Shown: positions 41,535 through 50,621 of the stretch, in pieces
How positions within the stretch are numbered: position 1 is the first letter of the stretch
How the letters are laid out: the number at the start of each line of letters is the position of its first letter
Source of the DNA: Pseudomonas fluorescens
GTDB taxonomy: Bacteria > Pseudomonadota > Gammaproteobacteria > Pseudomonadales > Pseudomonadaceae
Length of the DNA: 64,000 nt
Assembly: GCF_902497855.1 (NCBI RefSeq)
Contig: NZ_CABVHU010000008.1
Location: 1-64,000, forward strand
Direction: 5' to 3'
Program-made: the position numbers and the translations under genes
Notes under the pieces: model-generated
The model's input: the letters and a program-made list of their open reading frames with translations, nothing else
The model's database searches: none
What the model was told of the DNA's origin: nothing

Positions 41535-42176
41535 TCAGGAATTACGCCGCCACCTATCCAGGCCAATCACCAGCACGCCAATCCCCACAAATCCCACCAG
41601 CAATCCCCCCGCATTGATGAACACCTGTGGATAACCCAGCTTGTCGACATTGATGAACGGATACGGATAAGCGGCCAGCAGATGCCCACGCAGCAACGCA
41701 TAAGCGAAGTACACCAGCGGATAGATCAGCCACAGCGCGATGTGCCCCAGCCGCAAGGTGCCCTTGGGCACACAGCACCACCACCAGCCCAGAAACAGCA
41801 GCGGCATCACATCATGCATCAACTCGTCAGCGAGGAACTGCCAGCCTTCGGGGTGCCATAAATGGCGCAACAACAGGCTGTAGGCCAGCCCCACCAAAGC
41901 CATGCTCACCGCTATGCCGCTGCTCACCCCCGGCTGCAAAAACCAGCGTCGCGCCGCCGACTCGCGGGGCGTCAGCTCACACGTCAGCACAGTGGCCACC
42001 AGCGTGTTGGTCAGCACCGTGAAATAGCTGAAAAAACTCACCAACCCGCCCAGAAGGCTGGCTTCAATGCTCCAGCGCAGGTAAAAAATCAGATACAGCT
42101 GAATGCTCAATCCCGCCCAGCCGAGGAAGGCCGCCACGGCAACGAAACGACGTCGCGCAACGGAGGGTTCGAGCAT
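41535..42176 (-). CDS. Pr6Pr family (FAR-17a/AIG1-like) membrane protein
   Basis: This 213-residue protein has six hydrophobic segments (for example FLGWAGLSIQLYLIFYL and FSYFTVLTNTLVATVLTC) and the family motifs FFSYFTVLTN and HDVMPLLFLGWW. Bacterial Pr6Pr proteins are related to eukaryotic FAR-17a/AIG1 membrane hydrolases, but their function is unknown. The start at ATG 42176 lies directly after the stop of the VF530-type gene, suggesting cotranscription. Confidence 0.75.
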   Translation of the reverse strand: MLEPSVARRRFVAVAAFLGWAGLSIQLYLIFYLRWSIEASLLGGLVSFFSYFTVLTNTLVATVLTCELTPRESAARRWFLQPGVSSGIAVSMALVGLAYSLLLRHLWHPEGWQFLADELMHDVMPLLFLGWWWCCVPKGTLRLGHIALWLIYPLVYFAYALLRGHLLAAYPYPFINVDKLGYPQVFINAGGLLVGFVGIGVLVIGLDRWRRNS

Positions 42177-42178
42177 GC

Positions 42179-42409
42179 TCAGACCGGGCGCTTGGTGCGC
42201 ATCAACTTCACATACAAGCGTTCGACCTTCTCCCGCGCCCACGGGGTTTTGCGCAAAAAGGTCAGGCTCGATTTAATGCTCGGGTCGCTCTTGAAGCAGC
42301 GGATATCGATGCGCTCGGCCAGCCCCGACCATTCGTAGTGCTCAACCAGGGCATTGAGAATCTGCTCCAGCGTCACGCCGTGCAGCGGGTTGTTGTTCTG
42401 TTCGGTCAT
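42179..42409 (-). CDS. VF530-family (DUF2132) small DNA-binding protein
   Basis: This 76-residue protein begins MTEQNNNPLHGVTLEQILN and contains YEWSGLAERIDIRCF, SDPSIKSSLTFLRKTPWAR and VERLYV, the full pattern of the VF530 family, for which DNA binding has been inferred from structure. The longer in-frame start (42448) adds residues unlike the family. Its biological role is not established. Confidence 0.85.
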   Translation of the reverse strand: MTEQNNNPLHGVTLEQILNALVEHYEWSGLAERIDIRCFKSDPSIKSSLTFLRKTPWAREKVERLYVKLMRTKRPV

Positions 42410-42512
42410 GCCAGGCCTTCGAGCGAGTAGGAATTGGAAGCCGCGCACATTAGCCGAGGGCTTCGTTGGGGGAAAGCGATCTGTGCGCTATCTCATAAAT
42501 GTAGGTGAACCT

Positions 42513-42614
42513 GTAGGAGCTGGCTTGTCGGATCGCCGCACCGCAGCGAAGGCGGTGTGTCAGCAGCGCAAATGTCAACTGACACACCGCTTTCGCTGGC
42601 AAGCCAGCTCCTAC
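42513..42614. repeat. REPIN with variant left arm
   Basis: The left arm reads GTAGGAGCTGGCTTGTCGGA then ...TCGCCGCACC, a REP variant with extra sequence, while the right arm is the standard GCTGGCAAGCCAGCTCCTAC. It occupies most of the 403-base gap before the oprB-like gene; the remainder (42615-42812) probably holds the oprB promoter, but no clear -35/-10 was assigned. Confidence 0.75.
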
Positions 42615-42812
42615 AGGGGATCTTCAGTGGATATGGGATTAGTGTATCCGCCGACTGTTACCAATTCCGAAAAGCTGCATGTCAGTAAAAGCCCTTTCTC
42701 TATTTGTAACAGGACATTATCCTTACACCCGCCAAGCTGAAACGCTTCCGCTTCCTGTTCCATTCCTGTTGCTTCCAGTTCATCCCTAGAAAAAGATCAA
42801 GAATTCCTTCTC

Positions 42813-44195
42813 ATGCCTTATTTTCAATCCTCGCGAGACAGCGCTGTCTGCACGACTGTTGCCAGCCGAAAAGCCATGAACGTGGTAGGCGGTTTCGCCG
42901 CCTTGAGCCTCGCCACCTGTGTTCAGGCTGCCCCGGCGTTCGACAGTGATTCGCCGTGGATGCTCGGCGACTGGAATGGCACGCGTACCGAGCTGTCGGA
43001 AAAAGGTTACGACTTCAAAGTCGATTACACCGGTGAAATGGGCAGCAATCTGCACGGCGGCTACGACCACGATCGCACCGCCCGCTACAGCGATCAGTTC
43101 GGCTTCGGCACCCATCTGGACCTGCAGAAGATCCTCGGGTGGGACGACGCCGAATTCCAGCTGACCATCACCGAGCGCAGCGGCAACAACATCAGCAACG
43201 ACCGGATCAATGATCCACGTGTCGGCGGCTTCACTTCGGCCCAGGAAGTCTGGGGTCGTGGCCAGACCTGGCGCTTGACGCAGATGTGGTATCAGCAAAA
43301 ATTCTTCGACCAGAAACTCGACATCAAGGTCGGCCGTTTCGGCGAAGGCGAGGACTTCAACAGCTTTCCCTGCGACTTCCAGAACCTGGCGTTCTGCGGC
43401 TCCCAGGTCGGCAACTGGGTCGGGGGCATCTGGTACAACTGGCCGGTCAGCCAGTGGGCGATGCGGGTCAAATATCACCTTACACCCGAGCTTTACGCGC
43501 AGATCGGCGCTTACGAGCAAAACCCGTCGAACCTTGATCGCGATAATGGATTCAAGCTCAGCGGCAGCGGCACCCAGGGCGCGATCCTGCCGGTGGAACT
43601 GGTGTGGTCGCCGAAACTCAACGGCCTGCCGGGCGAATACCGCGCCGGTTACTACTACAGCAACGCCGACGCCACTGATGCCTACAAGGACAGCAATGGC
43701 CAGCCGGCCGCCCTGAGCGGCGAGGCCTACCGCAGCGCATCCAGCAAGCACGGGGTGTGGCTCGGTGTGCAACAGCAACTGACCAGCCGCGCCAGCGACC
43801 ATTCCCGCGGCTTGAGCGTGTTCGCCATCGGCACGATGCACGACAAGAAGACCAACGCCATCGACAACTATGTCCAGGCTGGCGTCGTCTACAAAGGCTT
43901 GTTCGATGCCCGCGCCCGGGACGATATCGGTTTCGCCCTGGCCCGCGTCCACGTCAACCCGGCCTACCGCAAGAACGCCGAGGCGACCAACCAGGCGCGT
44001 GCGGTATCTGATTACAACGACCCGGCGTTCCTGCCACCGCAAGACACCGAATACAGCGCCGAACTCTATTACGGCGTGCACGTCACGAACTGGCTGACCG
44101 TGCGCCCGAACCTGCAATACATCCGCCACCCCGGTGGCGTGGACCGGGTCGATGACGCGCTGATTGGCGGGATCAAGATCCAGTCGTCCTTTTGA
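42813..44195 (+). CDS. oprB: Carbohydrate-selective porin OprB
   Basis: This 460-residue outer-membrane beta-barrel of the OprB family carries glucose and other sugars. An export signal ends at ATCVQA followed by APAFD. Family motifs include WMLGDWNGTRTELSEKGYDF, GTHLDLQKILGW, TWRLTQMWYQQKFFDQKL and the C-terminal LTVRPNLQYIRHPGG...IGGIKIQSSF ending in Phe. The N-terminal region before the signal is long; ATG 42876 (MNVVGGFAALSL) would give a standard signal peptide and is an alternative start. The gcd gene follows in the same direction, so the pair serves glucose entry and periplasmic oxidation. Confidence 0.9.
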   Translation: MPYFQSSRDSAVCTTVASRKAMNVVGGFAALSLATCVQAAPAFDSDSPWMLGDWNGTRTELSEKGYDFKVDYTGEMGSNLHGGYDHDRTARYSDQFGFGTHLDLQKILGWDDAEFQLTITERSGNNISNDRINDPRVGGFTSAQEVWGRGQTWRLTQMWYQQKFFDQKLDIKVGRFGEGEDFNSFPCDFQNLAFCGSQVGNWVGGIWYNWPVSQWAMRVKYHLTPELYAQIGAYEQNPSNLDRDNGFKLSGSGTQGAILPVELVWSPKLNGLPGEYRAGYYYSNADATDAYKDSNGQPAALSGEAYRSASSKHGVWLGVQQQLTSRASDHSRGLSVFAIGTMHDKKTNAIDNYVQAGVVYKGLFDARARDDIGFALARVHVNPAYRKNAEATNQARAVSDYNDPAFLPPQDTEYSAELYYGVHVTNWLTVRPNLQYIRHPGGVDRVDDALIGGIKIQSSF

Positions 44196-44211
44196 TCCAC
44201 ACAAAACCCCT

Positions 44212-44370
44212 GTAGGAGCTGGCTTGCCAGCGAAAACGGTGGGTCAGCCAGCACAGATGTCAACTGACCCACCGCAACCCCTGTAGGAGCTGGCTTGCCA
44301 GCGAAGGCGGCCTGTCAGCCAGCACAGATGTCAACTGACCCACCGCTTTCGCTGGCAAGCCAGCTCCTAC
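44212..44370. repeat. REP cluster between oprB and gcd
   Basis: Two forward REP units (44212 and 44283) share the flank GTCAGCCAGCACAGATGTCA, and one inverted REP ends at 44370. The array looks like a duplicated REPIN that lost one internal arm. It occupies most of the gap between oprB and gcd and could attenuate read-through or protect the oprB mRNA end. Confidence 0.8.
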
Positions 44371-44479
44371 AGGGGGCCGCATTCAACCGAAGCATATTTG
44401 TATGAACCCTGCCCGCACAGGATCGTCATCTACAGTGAACTTGCGCGGGACTTCTTAAAACGTCACGGAGAACCACACT

Positions 44480-46891
44480 ATGAGCACTGATGGTGCTTTG
44501 AGTCGAAGCCGTCTGCTGCCGAGCCTGCTCGGCATCCTGCTTCTGCTAATGGGCCTGGCCATGCTGGCCGGGGGGATCAAGCTGAGCCTGCTCGGCGGCT
44601 CGCTGTATTACTTGCTGGCCGGCATCGGCCTGGCACTCACCGGCGTGCTGCTGATTGCCGCGCGCCGCTCTGCGCTTGGCCTGTATGCACTGGTGCTGTT
44701 CGCCAGCACCGTCTGGGCCCTGTGGGAAGTCGGCCTCGACTGGTGGCAACTGGTGCCGCGCCTGGCCATGCTGTTTGCGCTGGGCATCGTCATGCTGCTG
44801 CCATGGTTCCGTCGTCCGCTGTTGCGCGCAGGCGCCGCGCCGATGGGCACCGGCGCCCTGAGTGTGGCCGTGGTGCTCGCAGGTGCTACTGCATTGGCCA
44901 GCCAGTTCACCAACCCCGGGGAAATCAAAGGCCAACTGGACCGCGACAGCGTGCCGGGCATGACCAACACCGCCCCGGCCATGCCGGACGGCGACTGGAA
45001 CTCCTACGGCCGCAGCGCCCACGGCGATCGTTACTCGCCCCTGGCCCAGATCACCCCGCAGAACGTGAACAAACTGGTGCCGGCCTGGACCTACCGCACC
45101 GGCGACCTGCCAGGCCCGAACGACCCGGGTGAAACCACCGCCGAAAACACCCCGCTGAAAGTCAACGGCATGCTCTACGTGTGCACGCCGCACAGCCAGG
45201 TGATCGCCCTGGACCCGGACACCGGCAAGGAAATCTGGCGTTTCGATCCGAAGCTCTCCACCCAGAACGCGGAGAACTTCAAGGGTTGGGCGCACATGAC
45301 CTGCCGCGGCGTGACCTATCACGATGACGCCGTCTATGCCTCCGAACAGAGCCCGACCGGCACTGCCAGCACCACGCCCGTCAGCACCGTCTGCCCACGT
45401 CGCATCTTCCTGCCGACCGCCGATACGCGCCTGATCGCCCTCGACGCCGACACCGGCAAGATGTGCGAAGACTTCGGTGACAAAGGCCAGGTCGACCTGC
45501 GCGCCAACATCGGCGGCTTCACCGCCGGCGGTTACTACTCCACCTCCCCACCGGCGGTTACCAAGGACCTGGTGGTGATTGGCGGCCACGTCACCGACAA
45601 CGTCTCCACCGACGAGCCCAGCGGCGTGATCCGCGCGTTCGACGTGCACACCGGCAAGCTGGTGTGGAACTGGGACAGCGGCAACCCGGACGACACCACC
45701 CCTATCGCTGCAGACGAGGTCTACACCCGCAACTCACCGAACATGTGGTCCATGTTCGCCGTCGACGAAAAGCTCGGCATGCTCTACCTGCCGATGGGCA
45801 ACCAGACCCCGGATCAGTTTGGTGGCGATCGTACCCCTGAATCGGAACTGCATGCCGCGGGCCTGACCGCCCTCGACATCGCGACCGGCCAGGTGCGCTG
45901 GCACATGCAGTTCACCCACCATGACCTGTGGGACATGGACGTCGGTGGCCAGCCAACGCTGATGGACCTGAAAACCGCCGACGGCGTGAAGCCGGCAGTC
46001 CTGGCGTCCACCAAGCAAGGCAGCATCTACGTGCTGGACCGCAGCAACGGCGAACCCATCGTGCCAATCCACGAAGTGCCGGTGCCGCAGGGCGCTGTCG
46101 AAGGTGATCGCACATCGCCGACCCAGCCGAAATCCGAGCTGAACCTGATGCCGCCGCCGCTGCAAGAGCGCGACATGTGGGGCGTCACCCCGTTCGACCA
46201 GCTGATCTGCCGGATCGACTTCAAGTCCATGCGCTACGACGGCCCGTTCACCCCGCCATCGCTGCAAGGTTCGATCGTGTACCCAGGCAACTTCGGCGTG
46301 TTCGACTGGGGCGGCATCGCGGTTGACCCGGTGCGCCAGATCGCTTTCGTGAACCCGAGCTACATGGCGTTCAAATCGAAAATGATCCCGGCATCGGAAA
46401 TCGCCGCCCAAGGCCCGCGCAAAAGCGAAACCGAAGGCGTGCAGCCGAACAAAGGCGCGCCATACGGCGTGGTCCTCGAAGCACTGCTGTCGCCCATGGG
46501 CCTGCCGTGCCAGGCGCCGGCATGGGGTTACGTGGCCGCGATCGACCTGACCACCCACAAAACGCTCTGGAAGCACAAGAACGGCACCGTGCGCGACAGC
46601 TCGCCGGTTCCGATCCCGCTGAGCATGGGCGTGCCAAGCCTGGGCGGCACTTTCACCACCGCCGGTGGCGTGGGCTTCCTCAGCGGTACGCTTGACCAGT
46701 ACCTGCGGGCTTACGACGTGAAAAACGGCAAGCAACTGTGGGAAGGCCGCCTGCCAGCCGGCGCGCAAACCACGCCGATGACCTACACCGGCAAGGACGG
46801 CAAGCAATATGTGCTAGTGGTTGCCGGCGGTCACGGGTCGCTGGGCACCAGGCAGGGTGACTATGTGATTGCGTACAAACTGTCCGAGTAA
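44480..46891 (+). CDS. gcd: Membrane-bound PQQ-dependent glucose dehydrogenase
   Basis: This 803-residue quinoprotein has five transmembrane segments in the first 140 residues (for example LLPSLLGILLLLMGLAMLAGG). A periplasmic eight-bladed PQQ propeller follows (DWNSYGRSAHGDRYSPL, WRFDPKLS, QFTHHDLWDMDVGGQPTLMDL, TAGGVGFLSGTLDQYLRAYD). It oxidises glucose to gluconolactone and passes electrons to ubiquinone, the first step of the direct oxidative pathway. GGAG precedes the ATG. A terminator follows at 46912-46944. Confidence 0.95.
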   Translation: MSTDGALSRSRLLPSLLGILLLLMGLAMLAGGIKLSLLGGSLYYLLAGIGLALTGVLLIAARRSALGLYALVLFASTVWALWEVGLDWWQLVPRLAMLFALGIVMLLPWFRRPLLRAGAAPMGTGALSVAVVLAGATALASQFTNPGEIKGQLDRDSVPGMTNTAPAMPDGDWNSYGRSAHGDRYSPLAQITPQNVNKLVPAWTYRTGDLPGPNDPGETTAENTPLKVNGMLYVCTPHSQVIALDPDTGKEIWRFDPKLSTQNAENFKGWAHMTCRGVTYHDDAVYASEQSPTGTASTTPVSTVCPRRIFLPTADTRLIALDADTGKMCEDFGDKGQVDLRANIGGFTAGGYYSTSPPAVTKDLVVIGGHVTDNVSTDEPSGVIRAFDVHTGKLVWNWDSGNPDDTTPIAADEVYTRNSPNMWSMFAVDEKLGMLYLPMGNQTPDQFGGDRTPESELHAAGLTALDIATGQVRWHMQFTHHDLWDMDVGGQPTLMDLKTADGVKPAVLASTKQGSIYVLDRSNGEPIVPIHEVPVPQGAVEGDRTSPTQPKSELNLMPPPLQERDMWGVTPFDQLICRIDFKSMRYDGPFTPPSLQGSIVYPGNFGVFDWGGIAVDPVRQIAFVNPSYMAFKSKMIPASEIAAQGPRKSETEGVQPNKGAPYGVVLEALLSPMGLPCQAPAWGYVAAIDLTTHKTLWKHKNGTVRDSSPVPIPLSMGVPSLGGTFTTAGGVGFLSGTLDQYLRAYDVKNGKQLWEGRLPAGAQTTPMTYTGKDGKQYVLVVAGGHGSLGTRQGDYVIAYKLSE

Positions 46892-46911
46892 GTTTTAACG
46901 GCAGTCAAATC

Positions 46912-46944
46912 AAAGGCGACTCCTGTGAAGGGGTCGCCTTTTTT
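46912..46944 (+). terminator. Rho-independent terminator of gcd
   Basis: AAAGGCGAC and GTCGCCTTT pair around a 12-base loop and are followed by a T-run. It lies 20 bases after the gcd stop. Confidence 0.88.
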
Positions 46945-46981
46945 GTGAATGCTGGTTTTCCCGCCACACCACACATCCCCT

Positions 46982-47064
46982 GTAGGAGCTGGCTTGCCAG
47001 CGAAGGCGGTGTGCCAATCAACATCAATATTGAATGTTAAACAGCCTTCGCGAGCAGGCTCGGC
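46982..47064. repeat. Decayed REPIN upstream of the mevalonate genes
   Basis: A standard REP (GTAGGAGCTGGCTTGCCAGC) starts at 46982, while the expected inverse arm is degraded to CCTTCGCGAGCAGGCTCGG. The interval 46945-47224 holds this repeat and the leader of the HMG-CoA reductase gene; no other gene was seen. Confidence 0.65.
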
Positions 47065-47224
47065 AAATCGGGTGTTGGATCAAATTGATCCACCGCAATA
47101 AGCGCTCAATAACCAATCGATCTAAAAAACTGGCAACAATGACAGTAGCTGTCCTTTGCGCCCCCAAGGAAGATCCATAGCAAGCGCACACCCGTTCGCA
47201 CCCGCTGATCTTTTGGAGCCTGCC

Positions 47225-48451
47225 ATGCCCCACACCCAATTTCGCACTCACTGGACAGAGGCGTTGGTCAAGGGTGAGATCGGCTTGCACCAGTTGCCTG
47301 CGACGTTGTCACGCAAGGAAGCCTCTCGCGTGCGGCGTGAGGCTTTGCAACGTATCACTGGATCGCCGCTCGGCACGATCGGTGACTACACCTTCGATCC
47401 GCAGTCCGCCAAGTGCGAGAACTTTATCGGTGCCATTCAGATTCCCGTGGGGGTCGCCGGCCCCCTGCTGGTCAATGGCCGGGCCATCACCGCTCGAGAA
47501 CCGGTTTTTGCACCGCTTGCCACCACCGAAGGCGCGTTGATCGCCAGTGTTTCCAGGGGATGCAGCGCGTTGCGTGCTGCCGGCGGTGCGGTGGTCCGGG
47601 TCGACGATGTGGGGATTACTCGAGCACCGGTGTTTCGCTCCACCGGCATCATCCAGACCCAGGCTTTCCTGACGTGGGTACACACCCACTTCGACGAGAT
47701 CAAACAACTGTGCGAGCGGGACAGCCACCACCTGACGTTGCAGGACATCACACCGGCTACGGTTGGCTGCACGATCTACCTGCGTTTTCGCTTCAACAGT
47801 GTCGATGCAATGGGCATGAATATGGCGAGCATCGCGTGCGACAGAGCCATCACTGAACTGATCAGCCCCGCAACGGGCGTACCCTGCATCAGCATCTCGG
47901 GCAATTACTGCACCGACAAAAAACCCGCCATGGTCAACTTCCTCAATGGTCGGGGCAAACGCATTTATGCCGAAGCCTGCCTGAGCGCCGACATCGTGCG
48001 CGACATCCTGAAAACCGATGCCGCATCGCTGTGTGAGGTCCAGTACCGCAAGAACTTGCTCGGTTCGGCCATGGCGGGCGCCATTGGCTGTAACGCCCAT
48101 CACGCGAATATTCTTGCAGCCTTTTTTATCGCCACCGGACAAGACGTCGCTCAAGTGGCGGAAAGCGCCATCGGAATAACCTGCATTGAAGACAGGGGAA
48201 ATGGGGCCCTGTATGCGTCAATCCTGTTGCCGGATACGCCCCTGGGCACCGTCGGGGGCGGCACCGGCCTCGGTACTCAACGAGAAGCGCTGGCGTTGAT
48301 GGGGATTGTCCCGGGGACCAGGGCGCCCGGCGTCGACACCTTGCGCCTGGCCGAAATACTCGGCGCGCTGGTGTTGGCCGGGGAACTGTCGATCATGGCT
48401 GCCCAGGCGTCTCATCATCTGGTCCAGGCCCATGTGCAGCTGGGCCGCTGA
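47225..48451 (+). CDS. Class I-type HMG-CoA reductase
   Basis: This soluble 408-residue enzyme reduces HMG-CoA to mevalonate with NAD(P)H. All class I landmarks are present: ENFIGAIQIPVGVAGPLLVN, ATTEGALIASVSRGC (Glu102), DAMGMNMAS, NYCTDKKPAMVNFLNGRGKR (Lys232), GQDVAQVAESA (Asp) and SHHLVQAH (His398). This separates it from the class II catabolic enzyme of mevalonate-degrading pseudomonads. No membrane anchor. GGAG 6 bases before ATG 47225 supports the start. It is the first gene of a three-gene cassette with mevalonate kinase (3 bases downstream) and a decarboxylase. HMG-CoA synthase is not in the window. Confidence 0.92.
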   Translation: MPHTQFRTHWTEALVKGEIGLHQLPATLSRKEASRVRREALQRITGSPLGTIGDYTFDPQSAKCENFIGAIQIPVGVAGPLLVNGRAITAREPVFAPLATTEGALIASVSRGCSALRAAGGAVVRVDDVGITRAPVFRSTGIIQTQAFLTWVHTHFDEIKQLCERDSHHLTLQDITPATVGCTIYLRFRFNSVDAMGMNMASIACDRAITELISPATGVPCISISGNYCTDKKPAMVNFLNGRGKRIYAEACLSADIVRDILKTDAASLCEVQYRKNLLGSAMAGAIGCNAHHANILAAFFIATGQDVAQVAESAIGITCIEDRGNGALYASILLPDTPLGTVGGGTGLGTQREALALMGIVPGTRAPGVDTLRLAEILGALVLAGELSIMAAQASHHLVQAHVQLGR

Positions 48452-48454
48452 ACA

Positions 48455-49498
48455 ATGACATCGATGACCATCCAGGCGCGCGCGCCCGGCAAGATAATCC
48501 TGATGGGCGAGCACGCCGTGCTGCACGGATGCCCTGCCATTGCCACTGCGCTGGGCCTGTATTGCACTATCAACGTGCGACCGCGTGAGGACGGGCGGAT
48601 AGAGCTGCAGTTGCCCGACCTCAACCTTCATCGGTGTTACACCATTCAAACCCTGCTCGACTACGTGGGGCGCGTGCGCCAATCGTCCGCACAGAGTTTT
48701 GCCTATCAGGCGGGCACCGACGCCGACCGTCTGATCAAATGCGCCATCGGCGAAATCCTGCTCAGGCTGGCGCCTGAAGACTGGCGAGGCTTTTCTCTTC
48801 GAGTGGAATCGAGTATTCCCGCCAATGCCGGATTCGGCAGTTCGGGGGCATTGGCCGTCAGCCTGGCTGCGGCGCTTCTGCGTTTCTTCAACCTGAAACC
48901 GCAACAACACCCGCTGGAGCCGCTGGCGATGAGTATCGAACGCTACCAACACGGCCAACCGTCGGGGATTGATCACAACACCAGCCTCCTGGGTTCGACC
49001 GTCGAACGGCGCCCCATGGCGAATGGCAGTTTCAAGCTGATTTCCTGGCCCAAAAGTGCGGCGTGGCTGCAATTGCGCGACGTTGAGCTCTACGACACCG
49101 GTGCCGCTCGCGAGAGTACGGGACAGGTGATCGCCGCCACCCGCTACCGGCTCGAAGGCCCAGACAATCCGCTACTGGAAAGCATGCGCCACAGTGCCGA
49201 ACGCTTTCGAAGCCTGTTGCAACGGCCCGTCCTGATGCCCGAAACCCTCAAACACTTGCTACGCGACTATGAACATGCGCTGGAGAGCCTTGGCGTGGTG
49301 CCGCAGAAGATTGCCAAGGTCATCCGGGCCATCGAAAGGGTCGGCGGTGCCGCAAAAATCTGCGGCGCCGGCGCGCTCTCCGGCGACCAGGCGGGCGCGC
49401 TCTTGGTGATCGGCGCACCGGCGCTGCCGGAACTGGCGCAATTTCGCAGAATCAACGCGCCACTGGCCGTCAATGGTCTGGAGGTCAGCGAAAAATGA
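48455..49498 (+). CDS. Mevalonate kinase-like GHMP kinase
   Basis: This 347-residue GHMP-superfamily kinase should phosphorylate mevalonate at O5. The N-terminal motif APGKIILMGEHAVLHGCPA is diagnostic for mevalonate kinases. The ATP loop reads IPANAGFGSSGALA and the catalytic Asp173 lies in HGQPSGIDHNTS. The C-terminal motif is KICGAGALSGDQAGALL, a less glycine-rich version of the usual KLTGAGGGG. A second in-frame ATG at 48464 is possible. It lies between the HMG-CoA reductase and decarboxylase genes and overlaps the latter by 4 bases. Confidence 0.88.
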   Translation: MTSMTIQARAPGKIILMGEHAVLHGCPAIATALGLYCTINVRPREDGRIELQLPDLNLHRCYTIQTLLDYVGRVRQSSAQSFAYQAGTDADRLIKCAIGEILLRLAPEDWRGFSLRVESSIPANAGFGSSGALAVSLAAALLRFFNLKPQQHPLEPLAMSIERYQHGQPSGIDHNTSLLGSTVERRPMANGSFKLISWPKSAAWLQLRDVELYDTGAARESTGQVIAATRYRLEGPDNPLLESMRHSAERFRSLLQRPVLMPETLKHLLRDYEHALESLGVVPQKIAKVIRAIERVGGAAKICGAGALSGDQAGALLVIGAPALPELAQFRRINAPLAVNGLEVSEK

Positions 49499-50496
49499 AT
49501 AAAGTGAGCGTGTCCTCGCCCAGCAATATTGCGCTGATCAAATACTGGGGCATGAGCGATGCGCAACGGACTTTGCCCAACAATGCCTCTCTCTCCATGA
49601 CCCTGAACCAGTGCGTCAGCCATTGCACGTTATCGCCGCAAACGAGCGGCACGAGCGATGAGATTTTGTGGAAAACAGCCAACGGTTCACTGATACCCGC
49701 TCAAGCGTCCATGCGCCTCGGGATTGAACAGCATCTACAGCAATTGCGTCAGCACTTCGACGATTGGCAGCCGTTGCGCATTGCAACCGTCAACAGCTTC
49801 CCGACCGGTGCGGGCATTGCCTCATCGGCCTTAGGATTCAGTGCGCTGGCACTGGCGTTCGCGTTGCGCTGTGGGCAATCTCTCAACAGTCCCGACCTCA
49901 GCCAACTGGCACGTTTGTCCGGCTCCGGCTCGGCAGCGCGCTCGGTCATTGGCGGGTTCGTGCAGTGGCCTGGCCATCCTGGCCAACCGCAATGCCCCGC
50001 GGAACAATTCGCTCCCGCGCAGCACTGGCCCCTGCATGACTTGATCGCTGTCGTCGATGCCGGGCACAAAAACATCAGCTCCCGACAAGGCCATCGCCTC
50101 GCCGCCAGCAGCCCCTTTTATCCGGCTCGGCTGAGCCTGTTGTCCGAACGGCTGAACACCCTGCGCGAAGCCATCCTGAACCGCGACTTCGACACACTGG
50201 CCGATACCGTGGAGCGCGAAGCCGTGGAAATGCACATGATCGCCATGACTTCACAACCCGCGATCTTTTACTGGCAACCGGCGACGCTGGAGATTCTGGC
50301 GCGGGTTCGACAACTGCGGCGCGACGGTCTGCAAGTGTGCTCGACGGTGGATGCCGGCCCCAACGTGCATGTGCTGTGCACGTCGCAAGATGTCTCGGCT
50401 GTGTACACGGCGTTACGAAAATTGCCGGGGGTAGAGCAATGGATCTTCGATCAGGCAGGCGATGGTCCGAGACAGTTGGCGCGCCATCTGTTTTGA
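49495..50496 (+). CDS. Mevalonate (di)phosphate decarboxylase-like protein
   Basis: This 333-residue GHMP-family decarboxylase shows SPSNIALIKYWG, the phosphate loop SFPTGAGIASSALGFSAL, the arginine segment SGSGSAARSVIGGFVQW, DAGHKNISSRQGH and the catalytic Asp286 in TVDAGPNVHVL. ATP-dependent decarboxylation of mevalonate 5-diphosphate to IPP is the usual role. Residue 20 is Met where diphosphomevalonate enzymes have Lys (YWGK), and no phosphomevalonate kinase gene is present, so use of mevalonate 5-phosphate is an alternative. Start codon overlaps the kinase stop. Confidence 0.88.
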   Translation: MNKVSVSSPSNIALIKYWGMSDAQRTLPNNASLSMTLNQCVSHCTLSPQTSGTSDEILWKTANGSLIPAQASMRLGIEQHLQQLRQHFDDWQPLRIATVNSFPTGAGIASSALGFSALALAFALRCGQSLNSPDLSQLARLSGSGSAARSVIGGFVQWPGHPGQPQCPAEQFAPAQHWPLHDLIAVVDAGHKNISSRQGHRLAASSPFYPARLSLLSERLNTLREAILNRDFDTLADTVEREAVEMHMIAMTSQPAIFYWQPATLEILARVRQLRRDGLQVCSTVDAGPNVHVLCTSQDVSAVYTALRKLPGVEQWIFDQAGDGPRQLARHLF

Positions 50497-50621
50497 ACCC
50501 GCCACACCGACGATTGACGACCTGTCCAAACCCTGAACACAGCGCACGAAATGCCTCCTGCCATTGAAACCACCCTCCACCTGCCCCATCTAACACCCAT
50601 ACCCAATTGCGCAGGTGCCCC

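Noticed and set aside
47225..48451. Catabolic class II HMG-CoA reductase as in mevalonate-degrading pseudomonads
   Set aside because: The ENFIGAIQIPVGVAGPL, DAMGMNM and NYCTDKKPA motifs are class I, and the neighbours are biosynthetic kinases and a decarboxylase, not HMG-CoA lyase.
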